The notes under the pieces were generated by a model. It saw nothing but the letters and a program-made list of their open reading frames with translations, searched no databases and was not told where the DNA came from. Shown here piece by piece: positions 1 through 12,642 of a DNA stretch of 64,000 nt (its first letter is position 1; every line of letters begins with the position of its first letter). Both the position numbers and the translations under genes were made by a program. Source of the DNA: Megachile rotundata. Taxonomy: Eukaryota; Arthropoda; Insecta; Hymenoptera; Megachilidae. The stretch lies in assembly GCF_050947335.1 (NCBI RefSeq), contig NW_027474114.1, positions 1 through 64,000 on the forward strand, read 5' to 3'.

Positions 1-83
1 ATTGTCGTTCTATCGATCATATAAGCATAATATGGCTAATAATATGAGTTAGATTGATAATAATAAGAGTAATAAGCATAGTA
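1..83 (+). repeat. Reference monomer (first complete copy, 83 bp)
   Basis: This copy serves as the reference for positions inside the monomer. Landmarks are attgtcg at 1-7, the ClaI-type palindrome atcgat at 12-17, catataagcat at 18-28, ataatatg at 27-34 and again at 39-46, gttag at 48-52, and the TAA-rich tract gataataataagag at 56-69. The typical monomer has 34 A, 29 T, 14 G and 6 C, so the + strand is G-rich relative to C. Variation between copies is concentrated at 8-12, 16, 19-28, 36, 53-58 and 60-79. The segments around 29-35 and 38-48 hardly change. Two monomers make 166 bp, close to a nucleosome plus linker, a length common among satellites. Confidence 0.95.
27..46 (+). repeat. Internal 8-bp direct repeat of the monomer
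   Basis: The word ataatatg occurs at monomer positions 27-34 and again at 39-46, 12 bp apart. The TAA-rich half also shows near-repeats at spacings of 9 to 12 bp (aataag at 62 and 71; agtaat at 68 and at 80 running into the next monomer). The monomer can be cut into seven rough 12-mers with one base lost. This hints, weakly, that it grew from a shorter repeat. The same internal structure is present in nearly all copies across the window. Confidence 0.6.
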
Positions 84-545
84 ATTGTCGTTCTATCGGT
101 CATATAACCATAATATGGCTAATAATATGAGTTAGATTGATAATAATGAGAGTAATAAGTACAGTAATTGTCGTTATATCGATCATATAAGCATAATATG
201 GCTAATAATATGAGTTAGATTGATAATAATAAGAGTACAGAGTATAGTAATTGTCGTCCTATCGATCATATAAGCATAATATGGCTAATAATATGAGTTA
301 GATTGATAATAATAAGAGTAATGAGTATAGTAATTGTCGTCCTATCGATTATATAAGCACAATATGGCTAATAATATGAGTTAGTTTGATAACTGTGAGT
401 GTAATAAGTATAGTAATTGTCGTTATATCGATCATATAAGCATAATATGGCTAATAATATGATTTAGATTGATAATAATAAGAGTAATGAGTATAGTAAT
501 TGTCGTCCTATCGATCATATAAGCATAATATGGCTAATAATTTGA

Positions 546-1873
546 GTTAGATTGATAATAATAAGAGTAATGAGTATAGTAATTGTCGTCCTATCGATCA
601 TGTAAGCATAATATGGCTAATAATATGAGTTAGATTGATAATAATGGGAGTAATAAGTATAGTAATTGTCGTTCTATCGATCATATATGCATAATATGGC
701 TAATAATATGAGTTAGATTGATAATAATAAGAGCAATGAGTATACTAATTGTCGTCCTATCGATTATATAAGCATAATATGGCTAATAATATGAGTTAGA
801 TTGATAATAATAAGAGTAATAAGCATAGTAATTGTCGTTCTATCGGTCATATAACCATAATATGGCTAATAATATGAGTTAGATTGATAGTAATGAGAGT
901 AATAAGTATAGTAATTGTCGTTCTATCGATCATATAAGCATAATATGGCTAATAATATGAGTTAGACTGATAATAATAAGAGTAATGAGTATAGTAATTG
1001 TCGTCCTATCGATCATATAAGCATAATGTGGCTAATAATATGAGTTAGATTGATAATAATAAGAGTAATAAGTATAGTAATTGTCGTTCTATCGGTCATA
1101 TAACCATAATATGGCTAATAATATGAGTTAGATTGATAATAATACGAGTATTGAGTATAGTAATTTTCGTCATATCGATCATATAAGCATAATATGGCTA
1201 ATAATATGAGTTAGATTGATAATAATAAGAGTAATGAGTATAGTAATTGTCGTCCTATCGATCATATAAGCATAATATGGCTAATAATATGAGTTAGATT
1301 GATAATAATAAGAGTAATGAGTATAGTAATTGTCGTCCTATCGATCATATAAGCATAATATGGCTAATAATATGAGTTAGATTGATAATAATAAGAGTAA
1401 TAAGTATAGTAATTGTCGTTCTATCGATCATATAAGCACAATATGGATAATAATATGAGTTAGATTGATAATAATGGGAGTAATAAGTATAGTAATTGTC
1501 GTTCTATCGATCATATAAGCATAATATGGCTAATAATATGAGTTAGATTGATAATAATAAGAGTAATGAGTATAGTAATTGTCGTCCTATCGATTATATA
1601 AGCATAATATGGCTAATAATATGAGTTAGATTGATAATAATACGAGTAATAAGCATAGTAATTGTCGTTCTATCGGTCATATAACCATAATATGGCTAAT
1701 AATATGAGTTAGATTGATAATAATGAGAGTAATAAGTACAGTAATTGTCGTTATATCGATCATATAAGCATAATATGGCTAATAATATGAGTTAGATTGA
1801 TAATAATAAGAGTACTGAGTATAGTAATTGTCGTCCTATCGATCATATAAGCATAATATGGCTAATAATATGA
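546..1873 (+). repeat. 16-monomer higher-order unit, copy 1 (1328 bp)
   Basis: The variant gagcaatgagtatactaatt near 731 recurs near 2059, and taattttcgtcatatcg near 1161 recurs near 2489. Both pairs are exactly 1328 bp apart (16 x 83). The match runs from about 546 to about 1720 against about 1874 to 3050. This unit is a direct tandem duplication of 16 monomers. The same 16-monomer spacing recurs in family B. Confidence 0.8.
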
Positions 1874-3050
1874 GTTAGATTGATAATAATAAGAGTAATG
1901 AGTATAGTAATTGTCGTCCTATCGATCATGTAAGCATAATATGGCTAATAATATGAGTTAGATTGATAATAATGGGAGTAATAAGTATAGTAATTGTCGT
2001 TCTATCGATCATATAAGCATAATATGGCTAATAATATGAGTTAGATTGATAATAATAAGAGCAATGAGTATACTAATTGTCGTCCTATCGATTATATAAG
2101 CATAATATGGCTAATAATATGAGTTAGATTGATAATAATAAGAGTAATAAGCATAGTAATTGTCGTTCTATCGGTCATATAACCATAATATGGCTAATAA
2201 TATGAGTTAGATTGATAATAATGAGAGTAATAAGTATAGTAATTGTCGTTCTATCGATCATATAAGCATAATATGGTTAATAATATGAGTTAGACTGATA
2301 ATAATAAGAGTAATGAGTATAGTAATTGTCGTCCTATCGATCATATAAGCATAATGTGGCTAATAATATGAGTTAGATTGATAATAATAAGAGTAATAAG
2401 TATAGTAATTGTCGTTCTATCGGTCATATAACCATAATATGGCTAATAATATGAGTTAGATTGATAATAATACGAGTATTGAGTATAGTAATTTTCGTCA
2501 TATCGATCATATAAGCATAATATGGCTAATAATATGAGTTAGATTGATAATAATAAGAGTAATGAGTATAGTAATTGTCGTCCTATCGATCATATAAGCA
2601 TAATATGGCTAATAATATGAGTTAGATTGATAATAATAAGAGTAATGAGTATAGTAATTGTCGTCCTATCGATCATATAAGCATAATATGGCTAATAATA
2701 TGAGTTAGATTGATAATAATAAGAGTAATAAGTATAGTAATTGTCGTTCTATCGATCATATAAGCACAATATGGATAATAATATGAGTTAGATTGATAAT
2801 AATGGGAGTAATAAGTATAGTAATTGTCGTTCTATCGATCATATAAGCATAATATGGCTCATAATATGAGTTAGATTGATAATAATAAGAGTAATGAGTA
2901 TAGTAATTGTCGTCCTATCGATTACATAAGCATAATATGGCTAATAATATGAGTTAGATTGATAATAATAAGAGTAATAAGCATAGTAATTGTCGTTCTA
3001 TCGGTCATATAACCATAATATGGCTAATAATATGAGTTAGATTGATAATA
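1874..3050 (+). repeat. 16-monomer higher-order unit, copy 2 (partial)
   Basis: Second copy of the 1328-bp unit. It matches copy 1 with occasional substitutions, for example gattacataag near 2920 where copy 1 has gattatataag near 1592, and an isolated ctcataatatg near 2858. Correspondence fades near 3050, where this copy reads gagagaaataag and the aligned part of copy 1 reads gagagtaataag. Confidence 0.75.
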
Positions 3051-3320
3051 ATGAGAGAAATAAGTATAGTAATTGTCGTTATATCGATCATATAAGCATA
3101 ATATGGCTAATAATATGAGTTAGACTGATAATAATAAGAGTAATGAGTATAGTAATTGTCGTCCTATCGATCATATAAGCATAATATGGCTAATAATATG
3201 AGTTAGATTGATAATAATAAGAGTAGTAAGTACAGTAATTGTCGTTCTATCGATCATATAAGCACAATATGGCTAATAATATGAGTTAGATTGATAATAA
3301 TGAGAGTAATAAGTATAGTA

Positions 3321-3965
3321 ATTGTCGTTCTATCGATCATATAAGCATAATATGGCTAATAATATGAGTTAGATTGATAATAATAAGAGTAATAAGCATA
3401 GTAATTGTCGTTCAATCGGTCATATAACCATAATATGGCTAATAATATGAGTTAGATTGATAATAATGAGAGTAATAAGTACAGTAATTGTCGTTATATC
3501 GATCATATAAGCATAATATGGCTAATAATATCAGTTAGATTGATAATAATAAGAGTACTGAGTATAGTAATTGTCGTCCTATCGATCATATAAGCATAAT
3601 ATGGCTAATAATATGAGTTAGATTGATAATAATAAGAGTAATGAGTATAGTAATTGTCGTCCTATCGATTATATAAGCACAATATGGCTAATAATATGAG
3701 TTAGTTTGATAACTGTGAGTGTAATAAGTATAGTAATTGTCGTTATATCGATCATATAAGCATAATATGGCTAATAATATGATTTAGATTGATAATAATA
3801 AGAGTAATGAGTATAGTAATTGTCGTCCTATCGATCATATAAGCATAATATGGCTAATAATTTGAGTTAGATTGATAATAATAAGAGTAATGAGTATAGT
3901 AATTGTCGTCCTATCGATCATGTAAGCATAATATGGCTAATAATATGAGTTAGATTGATAATAAT
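3321..3965 (+). repeat. Block repeated 40 monomers downstream (copy 2)
   Basis: Downstream partner of the block at 1-645, with the same order of marker variants at an offset of 3320 bp. This copy lies inside the larger duplicated block I, so the same markers appear a third time near 12.8-13.4 kb at an offset of 9478 bp from here. Confidence 0.8.
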
Positions 3966-6067
3966 ACGAGTATTGAGTATAGTAATTGTAGTCATATCGA
4001 TCATATAAGCATAATATGGCTAATAATATGAGTTAGATTGATAATAATAAGAGTAATGAGTATAGCAATTGTCGTCCTATCGATCATATAAGCATAATAT
4101 GGCTAATAATATGAGTTAGATTGATAATAATAAGAGTAATGAGTATAGTAATTGTCGTCCTATCGATCATATAAGCATAATATGGCTAATAATATGAGTT
4201 AGATTGATAATATTAAGAGTAATAAGTATAGTAATTGTCGTTCTATCGGTCATATAACCATAATATGGCTAGTAATATGAGTTGGATTGATAACAGTGAG
4301 TGTAATAAGTATAGTAATTGTCGTTATATCGATCATATAAGCATAATATGCCTAATAATATGAGTTAGATTGATAATAATAAGAGTAATGAGTATAGTAA
4401 TTGTCGTCCTATCGATCATATAAGCATAATATGGCTAATAATATGAGTTAGATTGATAATAATAAGAGTAATGAGTATAGTAATTGTCGTCCTATCGATC
4501 ATATAAGCATAATATGGCTAATAATATGAGTTAGATTGATAATAATAAGAGTAATAAGTATAGTAATTGTCGTTCTATCGATCATATAAGCACAATATGG
4601 ATAATAATATGAGTTAGATTGATAATAATGGGAGTAATAAGTATAGTAATTGTCGTTCTATCGATCATATAAGCATAATATGGCTAATAATATGAGTTAG
4701 ATTGATAATAATAAGAGTAATGAGTATAGCAATTGTCGTCCTATCGATCATATAAGCATAATATGGCTAATAATATGAGTTAGATTGATAATAATAAGAG
4801 TAATAAGCATAGTAATTGTCGTTCTATCGGTCATATAACCATAATATGGCTAATAATATGAGTTAGATTGATAATAATGAGAGAAATGAGTATAGTAATT
4901 GTCGTTATATCGATCATATAAGCATAATATGGCTAATAATATGAGTTAGACTGATAATAATAAGAGTAATGAGTATAGTAATTGTCGTCCTATCGATCAT
5001 ATAAGCATAATATGGCTAATAATATGAGTTAGATTGATAATAATAATAGTAATAAGTATAGTAATTGTCGTTCTATCGATCATATAAGCACAATATGGCT
5101 AATAATATGAGTTAGATTGATAATAATGAGAGTAATAAGTATAGTAATTGTCGTTCTATCGATCATATAAGCATAATATGGCTAATAATATGAGTTAGAT
5201 TGATAATAATAAGAGTAATAAGTATAGTAATTGTCGTTCTATCGATCATATAAGCACAATATGGATAATAATATGAGTTAGATTGATAATAATGGGAGTA
5301 ATAAGTATAGTAATTGTCGTTCTATCGATCATATAAGCATAATATGGCTAATAATATGAGTTAGATTGATAATAATAAGAGTAATGAGTATAGTAATTGT
5401 CGTCCTATCGATTATATAAGCATAATATGGCTAATAATATGAGTTAGATTGATAATAATAAGAGTAATAAGCATAGTAATTGTCGTTCTATCGGTCATAT
5501 AACCATAATATGGCTAATAATATGAGTTAGATTGATAATAATGAGAGAAATAAGTATAGTAATTGTCGTTATATCGATCATATAAGCATAATATGGCTAA
5601 TAATATGAGTTAGACTGATAATAATAAGAGTAATGAGTATAGTAATTGTCGTCCTATCGATCATATAAGCATAATATGGCTAATAATATGAGTTAGATTG
5701 ATAATAATAAGAGTAGTAAGTACAGTAATTGTCGTTCTATCGATCATATAAGCACAATATGGCTAATAATATGAGTTAGATTGATAATAATGAGAGTAAT
5801 AAGTATAGTAATTGTCGTTCTATCGATCATATAAGCATAATATGGCTAATAATATGAGTTAGATTGATAATAATAAGAGTAATAAGCATAGTAATTGTCG
5901 TTCTATCGGTCATATAACCATAATATGGCTAATAATATGAGTTAGATTGATAATAATGAGAGTAATAAGTACAGTAATTGTCGTCATATCGATCATATAA
6001 GCATAATATGGCTAATAATATGAGTTAGATTGATAATAATAAGAGATTGATAATAATGAGTATAGCA
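3819..6067 (+). repeat. 27-monomer tandem duplication, copy 1 (2249 bp)
   Basis: Twenty-six 83-bp monomers followed by one 91-bp monomer, repeated immediately downstream. Markers taatttgagttag (3859/6108), gatcatgtaagc (about 3918/6167), gtaattgtagtcat (3982/6231) and gagattgataataat (6043/8292) are all 2249 bp apart. The junction between copies lies in or next to the 91-bp monomer. After the junction the sequence resumes with the taatttgagttag type, showing that the array jumped back 27 monomers. Confidence 0.85.
5977..6067 (+). repeat. 91-bp monomer with 8-bp insertion (first)
   Basis: In the TAA-rich tract, gagtaatgag is replaced by gagattgataataatgag from 6043. This adds 8 bp and looks like a local re-copying of the preceding attgataata word. 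The next monomer starts at 6068, so the phase shift is exactly +8. Only three such monomers occur in the window, and all three are copies of one event carried by duplication. Confidence 0.93.
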
Positions 6068-8316
6068 ATTGTCGTCCTATCGATCATATAAGCATAATAT
6101 GGCTAATAATTTGAGTTAGATTGATAATAATAAGAGTAATGAGTATAGTAATTGTCGTCCTATCGATCATGTAAGCATAATATGGCTAATAATATGAGTT
6201 AGATTGATAATAATACGAGTATTGAGTATAGTAATTGTAGTCATATCGATCATATAAGCATAATATGGCTAATAATATGAGTTAGATTGATAATAATAAG
6301 AGTAATGAGTATAGCAATTGTCGTCCTATCGATCATATAAGCATAATATGGCTAATAATATGAGTTAGATTGATAATAATAAGAGTAATGAGTATAGTAA
6401 TTGTCGTCCTATCGATCATATAAGCATAATATGGCTAATAATATGAGTTAGATTGATAATATTAAGAGTAATAAGTATAGTAATTGTCGTTCTATCGGTC
6501 ATATAACCATAATATGGCTAGTAATATGAGTTGGATTGATAACAGTGAGTGTAATAAGTATAGTAATTGTCGTTATATCGATCATATAAGCATAATATGC
6601 CTAATAATATGAGTTAGATTGATAATAATAAGAGTAATGAGTATAGTAATTGTCGTCCTATCGATCATATAAGCATAATATGGCTAATAATATGAGTTAG
6701 ATTGATAATAATAAGAGTAATGAGTATAGTAATTGTCGTCCTATCGATCATATAAGCATAATATGGCTAATAATATGAGTTAGATTGATAATAATAAGAG
6801 TAATAAGTATAGTAATTGTCGTTCTATCGATCATATAAGCACAATATGGATAATAATATGAGTTAGATTGATAATAATGGGAGTAATAAGTATAGTAATT
6901 GTCGTTCTATCGATCATATAAGCATAATATGGCTAATAATATGAGTTAGATTGATAATAATAAGAGTAATGAGTATAGCAATTGTCGTCCTATCGATCAT
7001 ATAAGCATAATATGGCTAATAATATGAGTTAGATTGATAATAATAAGAGTAATAAGCATAGTAATTGTCGTTCTATCGGTCATATAACCATAATATGGCT
7101 AATAATATGAGTTAGATTGATAATAATGAGAGAAATGAGTATAGTAATTGTCGTTATATCGATCATATAAGCATAATATGGCTAATAATATGAGTTAGAC
7201 TGATAATAATAAGAGTAATGAGTATAGTAATTGTCGTCCTATCGATCATATAAGCATAATATGGCTAATAATATGAGTTAGATTGATAATAATAATAGTA
7301 ATAAGTATAGTAATTGTCGTTCTATCGATCATATAAGCACAATATGGCTAATAATATGAGTTAGATTGATAATAATGAGAGTAATAAGTATAGTAATTGT
7401 CGTTCTATCGATCATATAAGCATAATATGGCTAATAATATGAGTTAGATTGATAATAATAAGAGTAATAAGTATAGTAATTGTCGTTCTATCGATCATAT
7501 AAGCACAATATGGATAATAATATGAGTTAGATTGATAATAATGGGAGTAATAAGTATAGTAATTGTCGTTCTATCGATCATATAAGCATAATATGGCTAA
7601 TAATATGAGTTAGATTGATAATAATAAGAGTAATGAGTATAGTAATTGTCGTCCTATCGATTATATAAGCATAATATGGCTAATAATATGAGTTAGATTG
7701 ATAATAATAAGAGTAATAAGCATAGTAATTGTCGTTCTATCGGTCATATAACCATAATATGGCTAATAATATGAGTTAGATTGATAATAATGAGAGAAAT
7801 AAGTATAGTAATTGTCGTTATATCGATCATATAAGCATAATATGGCTAATAATATGAGTTAGACTGATAATAATAAGAGTAATGAGTATAGTAATTGTCG
7901 TCCTATCGATCATATAAGCATAATATGGCTAATAATATGAGTTAGATTGATAATAATAAGAGTAGTAAGTACAGTAATTGTCGTTCTATCGATCATATAA
8001 GCACAATATGGCTAATAATATGAGTTAGATTGATAATAATGAGAGTAATAAGTATAGTAATTGTCGTTCTATCGATCATATAAGCATAATATGGCTAATA
8101 ATATGAGTTAGATTGATAATAATAAGAGTAATAAGCATAGTAATTGTCGTTCTATCGGTCATATAACCATAATATGGCTAATAATATGAGTTAGATTGAT
8201 AATAATGAGAGTAATAAGTACAGTAATTGTCGTCATATCGATCATATAAGCATAATATGGCTAATAATATGAGTTAGATTGATAATAATAAGAGATTGAT
8301 AATAATGAGTATAGCA
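6068..8316 (+). repeat. 27-monomer tandem duplication, copy 2 (2249 bp)
   Basis: Second copy of the unit at 3819-6067, ending in its own 91-bp monomer (8226-8316). Beyond it the sequence continues into a different monomer order (ggccaataat near 8434). That order also follows the single 91-bp monomer in the short copy of block I. Copy 2 therefore keeps the original right-hand junction, and copy 1 carries the derived one. Confidence 0.85.
8226..8316 (+). repeat. 91-bp monomer with 8-bp insertion (second)
   Basis: Same insertion as at 5977-6067, 2249 bp downstream, starting gagattgataa at 8292. The next monomer starts at 8317. It serves as the right-hand end of the 27-monomer tandem duplication. 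Confidence 0.93.
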
Positions 8317-8429
8317 ATTGTCGTCCTATCGATCATATAAGCATAATATGGCTAATAATATGAGTTAGATTGATAATAATAAGAGTAATGAGTATAGTAA
8401 TTGTCGTCCTATCGATCATATAAGCATAA

Positions 8430-9138
8430 TATGGCCAATAATATGAGTTAGTTTGATAACAGTGAGTGTAATAAGTATAGTAATTGTCGTTATATTGATC
8501 ATATAAGCATAATATGGCTAATAATATGATTTAGATTGATAATGGTAAGAGTAATGAGTATAGTAATTGTCGTCCGATCGATCATATACGCATAATATGG
8601 CTAATAATATGAGTTAGATTGATAATAATAAGAGTAATGAGTATAGTAATTGTCGTCCTATCGGTCATATAACCATAATATGGCTAATAAAATGAGTTAG
8701 ATTGATAATAATGAGAGTAATAAGTATAGTAATTGTCGTTATATCGATCATATAAGCATAATATGGCTAATAATATGAGTTAGATTGATAATAATAAGAG
8801 TAATGAGTATAGTAATTGTCGTCCTATCGATCATATAAGCAGAATATGGCTAATAATATGAGTTAGATTGATAATAATCAGAGTAATAAGTATAGTAATT
8901 GTCGTTCTATCGGTCATATAACCATAATATGGCTAATAATATGAGTTAGTTTGATAACAGTGAGTGTAATAAGTATAGTAATTGTCGTTATATCGATCAT
9001 ATAAGCATAATATGGCTAATAATATGATTTAGATTGATAATGATAAGAGTAATGAGTATAGTAATTGTCGTCCTATCGATCATATAAGCATAATATGGCT
9101 AATAATATGAGTTAGATTGATAATAATGAGAGTAATAA
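8430..9138 (+). repeat. 0.7-kb block repeated 19 monomers away (copy 1)
   Basis: Markers ggccaataat (8434), tatattgatcat (about 8491), gtccgatcgatc (about 8572) and aagcagaatatgg (8837) recur 1577 bp (19 x 83) downstream. A visible difference is taataaaatgag near 8687 against taataatatgag near 10264. The pair is also carried inside the short copy of block I (near 15.66 and 17.24 kb), so the 19-monomer repeat predates the block I duplication. Confidence 0.78.
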
Positions 9139-10006
9139 GTATAGTAATTGTCGTCCTATCGATCATATAAGCATAATATGGCTAATAATATGAGTTAGAT
9201 TGATAATAATAATAGTAATAAGTATAGTAATTGTCGTTCTATCGATCATATAAGCACAATATGGCTAATAATATGAGTTAGATTGATAATAATGAGAGTA
9301 ATAAGTATAGTAATTGTCGTTCTATCGATCATATAAGCATAATATGGCTAATAATATGAGTTAGATTGATAATAATAAGAGTAATAAGCATAGTAATTGT
9401 CGTTCTATCGGTCATATAACCATAATATGGCTAATAATATGAGTTAGATTGATAATAATGAGAGTAATAAGTATAGTAATTGTCGTTATATCGATCATAT
9501 AAGCATAATATGGCTAATAATATGAGTTAGATTGATAATAATAAGAGTAATGAGTATAGTAATTGTCGTCCTATCGATCATATAAGCATAATATGGCTAA
9601 TAATATGAGTTAGATTGATAATAATAAGAGTAATAAGCATAGTAATTGTCGTTCTATCGGTCATATAACCATAATATGGCTAATAATATGAGTTAGATTG
9701 ATAATAATGAGAGTAATAAGTATAGTAATTGTCGTTATATCGATCATATAAGCATAATATGGCTAATAATATGAGTTAGATTGATAATAATAAGAGTAAT
9801 GGGTATAGTAATTGTCGTCCTATCGATCATATAAGCATAATATGGCTAATAATATGAGTTAGATTGATAATAATAAGTGTAATGAGTATAGTAATTGTCG
9901 TCCTATCGATTATATAAGCATAATATGGCTAATAATATGAGTTAGTTTGATAACTGTGAGTGTAATAAGTATAGTAATTGTCGTTCTATCGGTCATATAA
10001 CCATAA

Positions 10007-10715
10007 TATGGCCAATAATATGAGTTAGTTTGATAACAGTGAGTGTAATAAGTATAGTAATTGTCGTTATATTGATCATATAAGCATAATATGGCTAATA
10101 ATATGATTTAGATTGATAATGGTAAGAGTAATGAGTATAGTAATTGTCGTCCGATCGATCATATACGCATAATATGGCTAATAATATGAGTTAGATTGAT
10201 AATAATAAGAGTAATGAGTATAGTAATTGTCGTCCTATCGGTCATATAACCATAATATGGCTAATAATATGAGTTAGATTGATAATAATGAGAGTAATAA
10301 GTATAGTAATTGTCGTTATATCGATCATATAAGCATAATATGGCTAATAATATGAGTTAGATTGATAATAATAAGAGTAATGAGTATAGTAATTGTCGTC
10401 CTATCGATCATATAAGCAGAATATGGCTAATAATATGAGTTAGATTGATAATAATCAGAGTAATAAGTATAGTAATTGTCGTTCTATCGGTCATATAACC
10501 ATAATATGGCTAATAATATGAGTTAGTTTGATAACAGTGAGTGTAATAAGTATAGTAATTGTCGTTATATCGATCATATAAGCATAATATGGCTAATAAT
10601 ATGATTTAGATTGATAATGATAAGAGTAATGAGTATAGTAATTGTCGTCCTATCGATCATATAAGCATAATATGGCTAATAATATGAGTTAGATTGATAA
10701 TAATGAGAGTAATAA
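10007..10715 (+). repeat. 0.7-kb block repeated 19 monomers away (copy 2)
   Basis: Partner of 8430-9138 at an offset of 1577 bp. The match breaks near 10715, where this copy has ataactatag and the other has ataagtatag, followed by different monomer types. Confidence 0.78.
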
Positions 10716-11719
10716 CTATAGTAATTGTCGTTATATCGATCATATAAGCATAATATGGCTAATAATATGATTTAGATTGATAATGATAAGAGTAATGAGT
10801 ATAGTAATTGTCGTCCTATCGATCATATAAGCATAATATGGCTAATAATATGAGTTAGATTGATAATAATGAGAGTAATAAGTATAGTAATTATCGTTCT
10901 ATCGATCATATAAGCATAATATGGCTAATAATATGAGTTAGATTGATAATAATAAGAGTAATAAGCATAGTAATTGTCGTTCTATCGGTCATATAACCAT
11001 AATATGGCTAATAATATGAGTTAGATTGATAATAATGAGAGTAATAACTATAGTAATTGTCGTTATATCGATCATATAAGCATAATATGGCTAATAATAT
11101 GAGTTAGATTGATAATAATAAGAGTAATGAGTATAGTAATTGTCGTCCTATCGATCATATAAGCATAATATGGCTAATAATATGAGTTAGATTGATAATA
11201 ATAAGAGTAATAAGTATAGTAATTGTCGTTCTATCGGTCATATAACCATAATATGGCTAATAATATGAGTTAGATTGATAATAATGAGTGCAATAAGTAT
11301 AGTAATTGTCGTTATATCGCTCATATAAGCATAATATGGCTAATAATATGATTTAGATTGATAATGATAAGAGTAATGAGTATAGTAATTGTCGTCCTAT
11401 CGATCATATAAGCATAATATGGCTAATAATATGAGTTAGATTGATAATAATAAGAATAATAAGTATAGTAATTGTCGTTCTATCGGTCATATAACCATAA
11501 TATGGCCAATAATATGAGTTAGTTTGATAACAGTGAGTGTAATAAGTATAGTAATTGTCGTTATATCGATCATATAAGCATAATATGGCTAATAATATGA
11601 TTTAGATTGATAATGATAAGAGTAATGAGTATAGTAATTGTCGTCCTATCGATCATATACGCATAATATGGCTAATAATATGAGTTAGATTGATAATAAT
11701 AAGAGTAATGAGTATAGTA

Positions 11720-12217
11720 ATTGTCGTCCTATCGGTCATATAACCATAATATGGCTAATAATATGAGTTAGATTGATAATAGTGAGTGTAATAAGTATAG
11801 TAATTGTCGTTCTATCGGTCATATAACCATAATATGGCTAATAATATGAGTTAGTTTGATAACAGTGAGTGTAATAAGTATAGTAATTGTCGTTATATCG
11901 ATCATATAAGCATAATATGGCTAATAATATGAGTTAGATTGATAATAATAAGAGTAATGAGTATAGTAATTGTCGTCCTATCGGTCATATAACCATAATA
12001 TGGCTAATAATATGAGTTAGATTGATAATAGTGGGTGTAATAAGTATAGTAATTGTCGTTCTATCGGTCATATAACCATAATATGGCTAATAATATGAGT
12101 TAGTTTGATAACAGTGAGTGTAATAAGTATAGTAATTGTCGTTATATCGATCATATAAGCATAATATGGCTAATAATATGAGTTAGATTGATAATAATAA
12201 GAGTAATGAGTATAGTA
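11720..12217 (+). repeat. Two tandem copies of a 3-monomer (249-bp) unit
   Basis: Three monomer types follow each other twice: gtcgtcctatcggtc, then gttctatcggtc with gtttgataacag, then gttatatcgatc. The first unit is 11720-11968 and the second 11969-12217. They differ at gtgagtg against gtgggtg (near 12030). A third, incomplete round follows from 12218. This local amplification lies across the end of the long copy of block I. Confidence 0.78.
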
Positions 12218-12642
12218 ATTGTCGTCCTATCGGTCATATAACCATAATATGGCTAATAATATGAGTTAGATTGATAACAGTGAGTGTAATAAGTATAGTA
12301 ATTGTCGTTATATCGATCATATAAGCATAATATGGCTAATAATATGATTTAGATTGATAATGATAAGAGTAATGAGTATAGTAATTGTCGTCCTATCGAT
12401 CATATACGCATAATATGGCTAATAATATGAGTTAGATTGATAATAATAAGAGTAATGAGTATAGTAATTGTCGTCCTATCGGTCATATAACCATAATATG
12501 GCTAATAATATGAGTTAGATTGATAATAATCAGAGTAATAAGTATAGTAATTGTCGTTCTATCGGTCATATAACCATAATATGGCTAATAATATGAGTTA
12601 GTTTGATAACAGTGAGTGTAATAAGTATAGTAATTGTCGTTA

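Larger units (their letters stand above)
1..645 (+). repeat. Block repeated 40 monomers downstream (copy 1)
   Basis: Rare variants at agtttgataactgtgag (from about 382), taatttgagttag (about 538) and gatcatgtaagc (about 596) recur exactly 3320 bp (40 x 83) downstream. One difference is visible: agtacagagt near 235 against agtactgagt near 3555. The match is lost at about 645, where this copy has aatgggag and the other has aatacgag. The block begins before the window, so its true left end is unknown. Confidence 0.8.
3165..11949 (+). repeat. Duplicated block I, long copy (about 8.8 kb)
   Basis: This block recurs at about 12643-19178. The left part (to the first 91-bp monomer near 6043) matches at an offset of 9478 bp. 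The right part (after the second 91-bp monomer near 8292) matches at 7229 bp. The difference, 2249 bp, is exactly the internal tandem duplication present only in this copy. Marker pairs are gttcaatcgg at 3411/12889, gtagtcatatcg at 3989/13467, the 8-bp insertion at 8292/15521, and taatgagtgcaataag at 11282/18511. One clear substitution separates the copies: tatatcgctcat near 11319 against tatatcgatcat near 18548. The copies diverge at about 11950. Confidence 0.85.

Noticed and set aside
56..76. TAA microsatellite
   Set aside because: The TAA-rich tract is a fixed part of the 83-bp monomer and does not vary in repeat number between copies, apart from the three 8-bp insertions.
95..130. CArG-box (serum response factor type) at ccataatatgg
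   Set aside because: The canonical site has six A/T bases between CC and GG, and this has seven. Its repetition in dozens of non-coding monomers makes a gene-regulatory reading unsupported.
5977..6067. Transposon insertion footprint at the 8-bp insertion
   Set aside because: The added bases are a re-copy of adjacent satellite sequence (attgataata). There are no foreign bases, no terminal inverted repeats and no clear target-site duplication; slippage or template switching is simpler.
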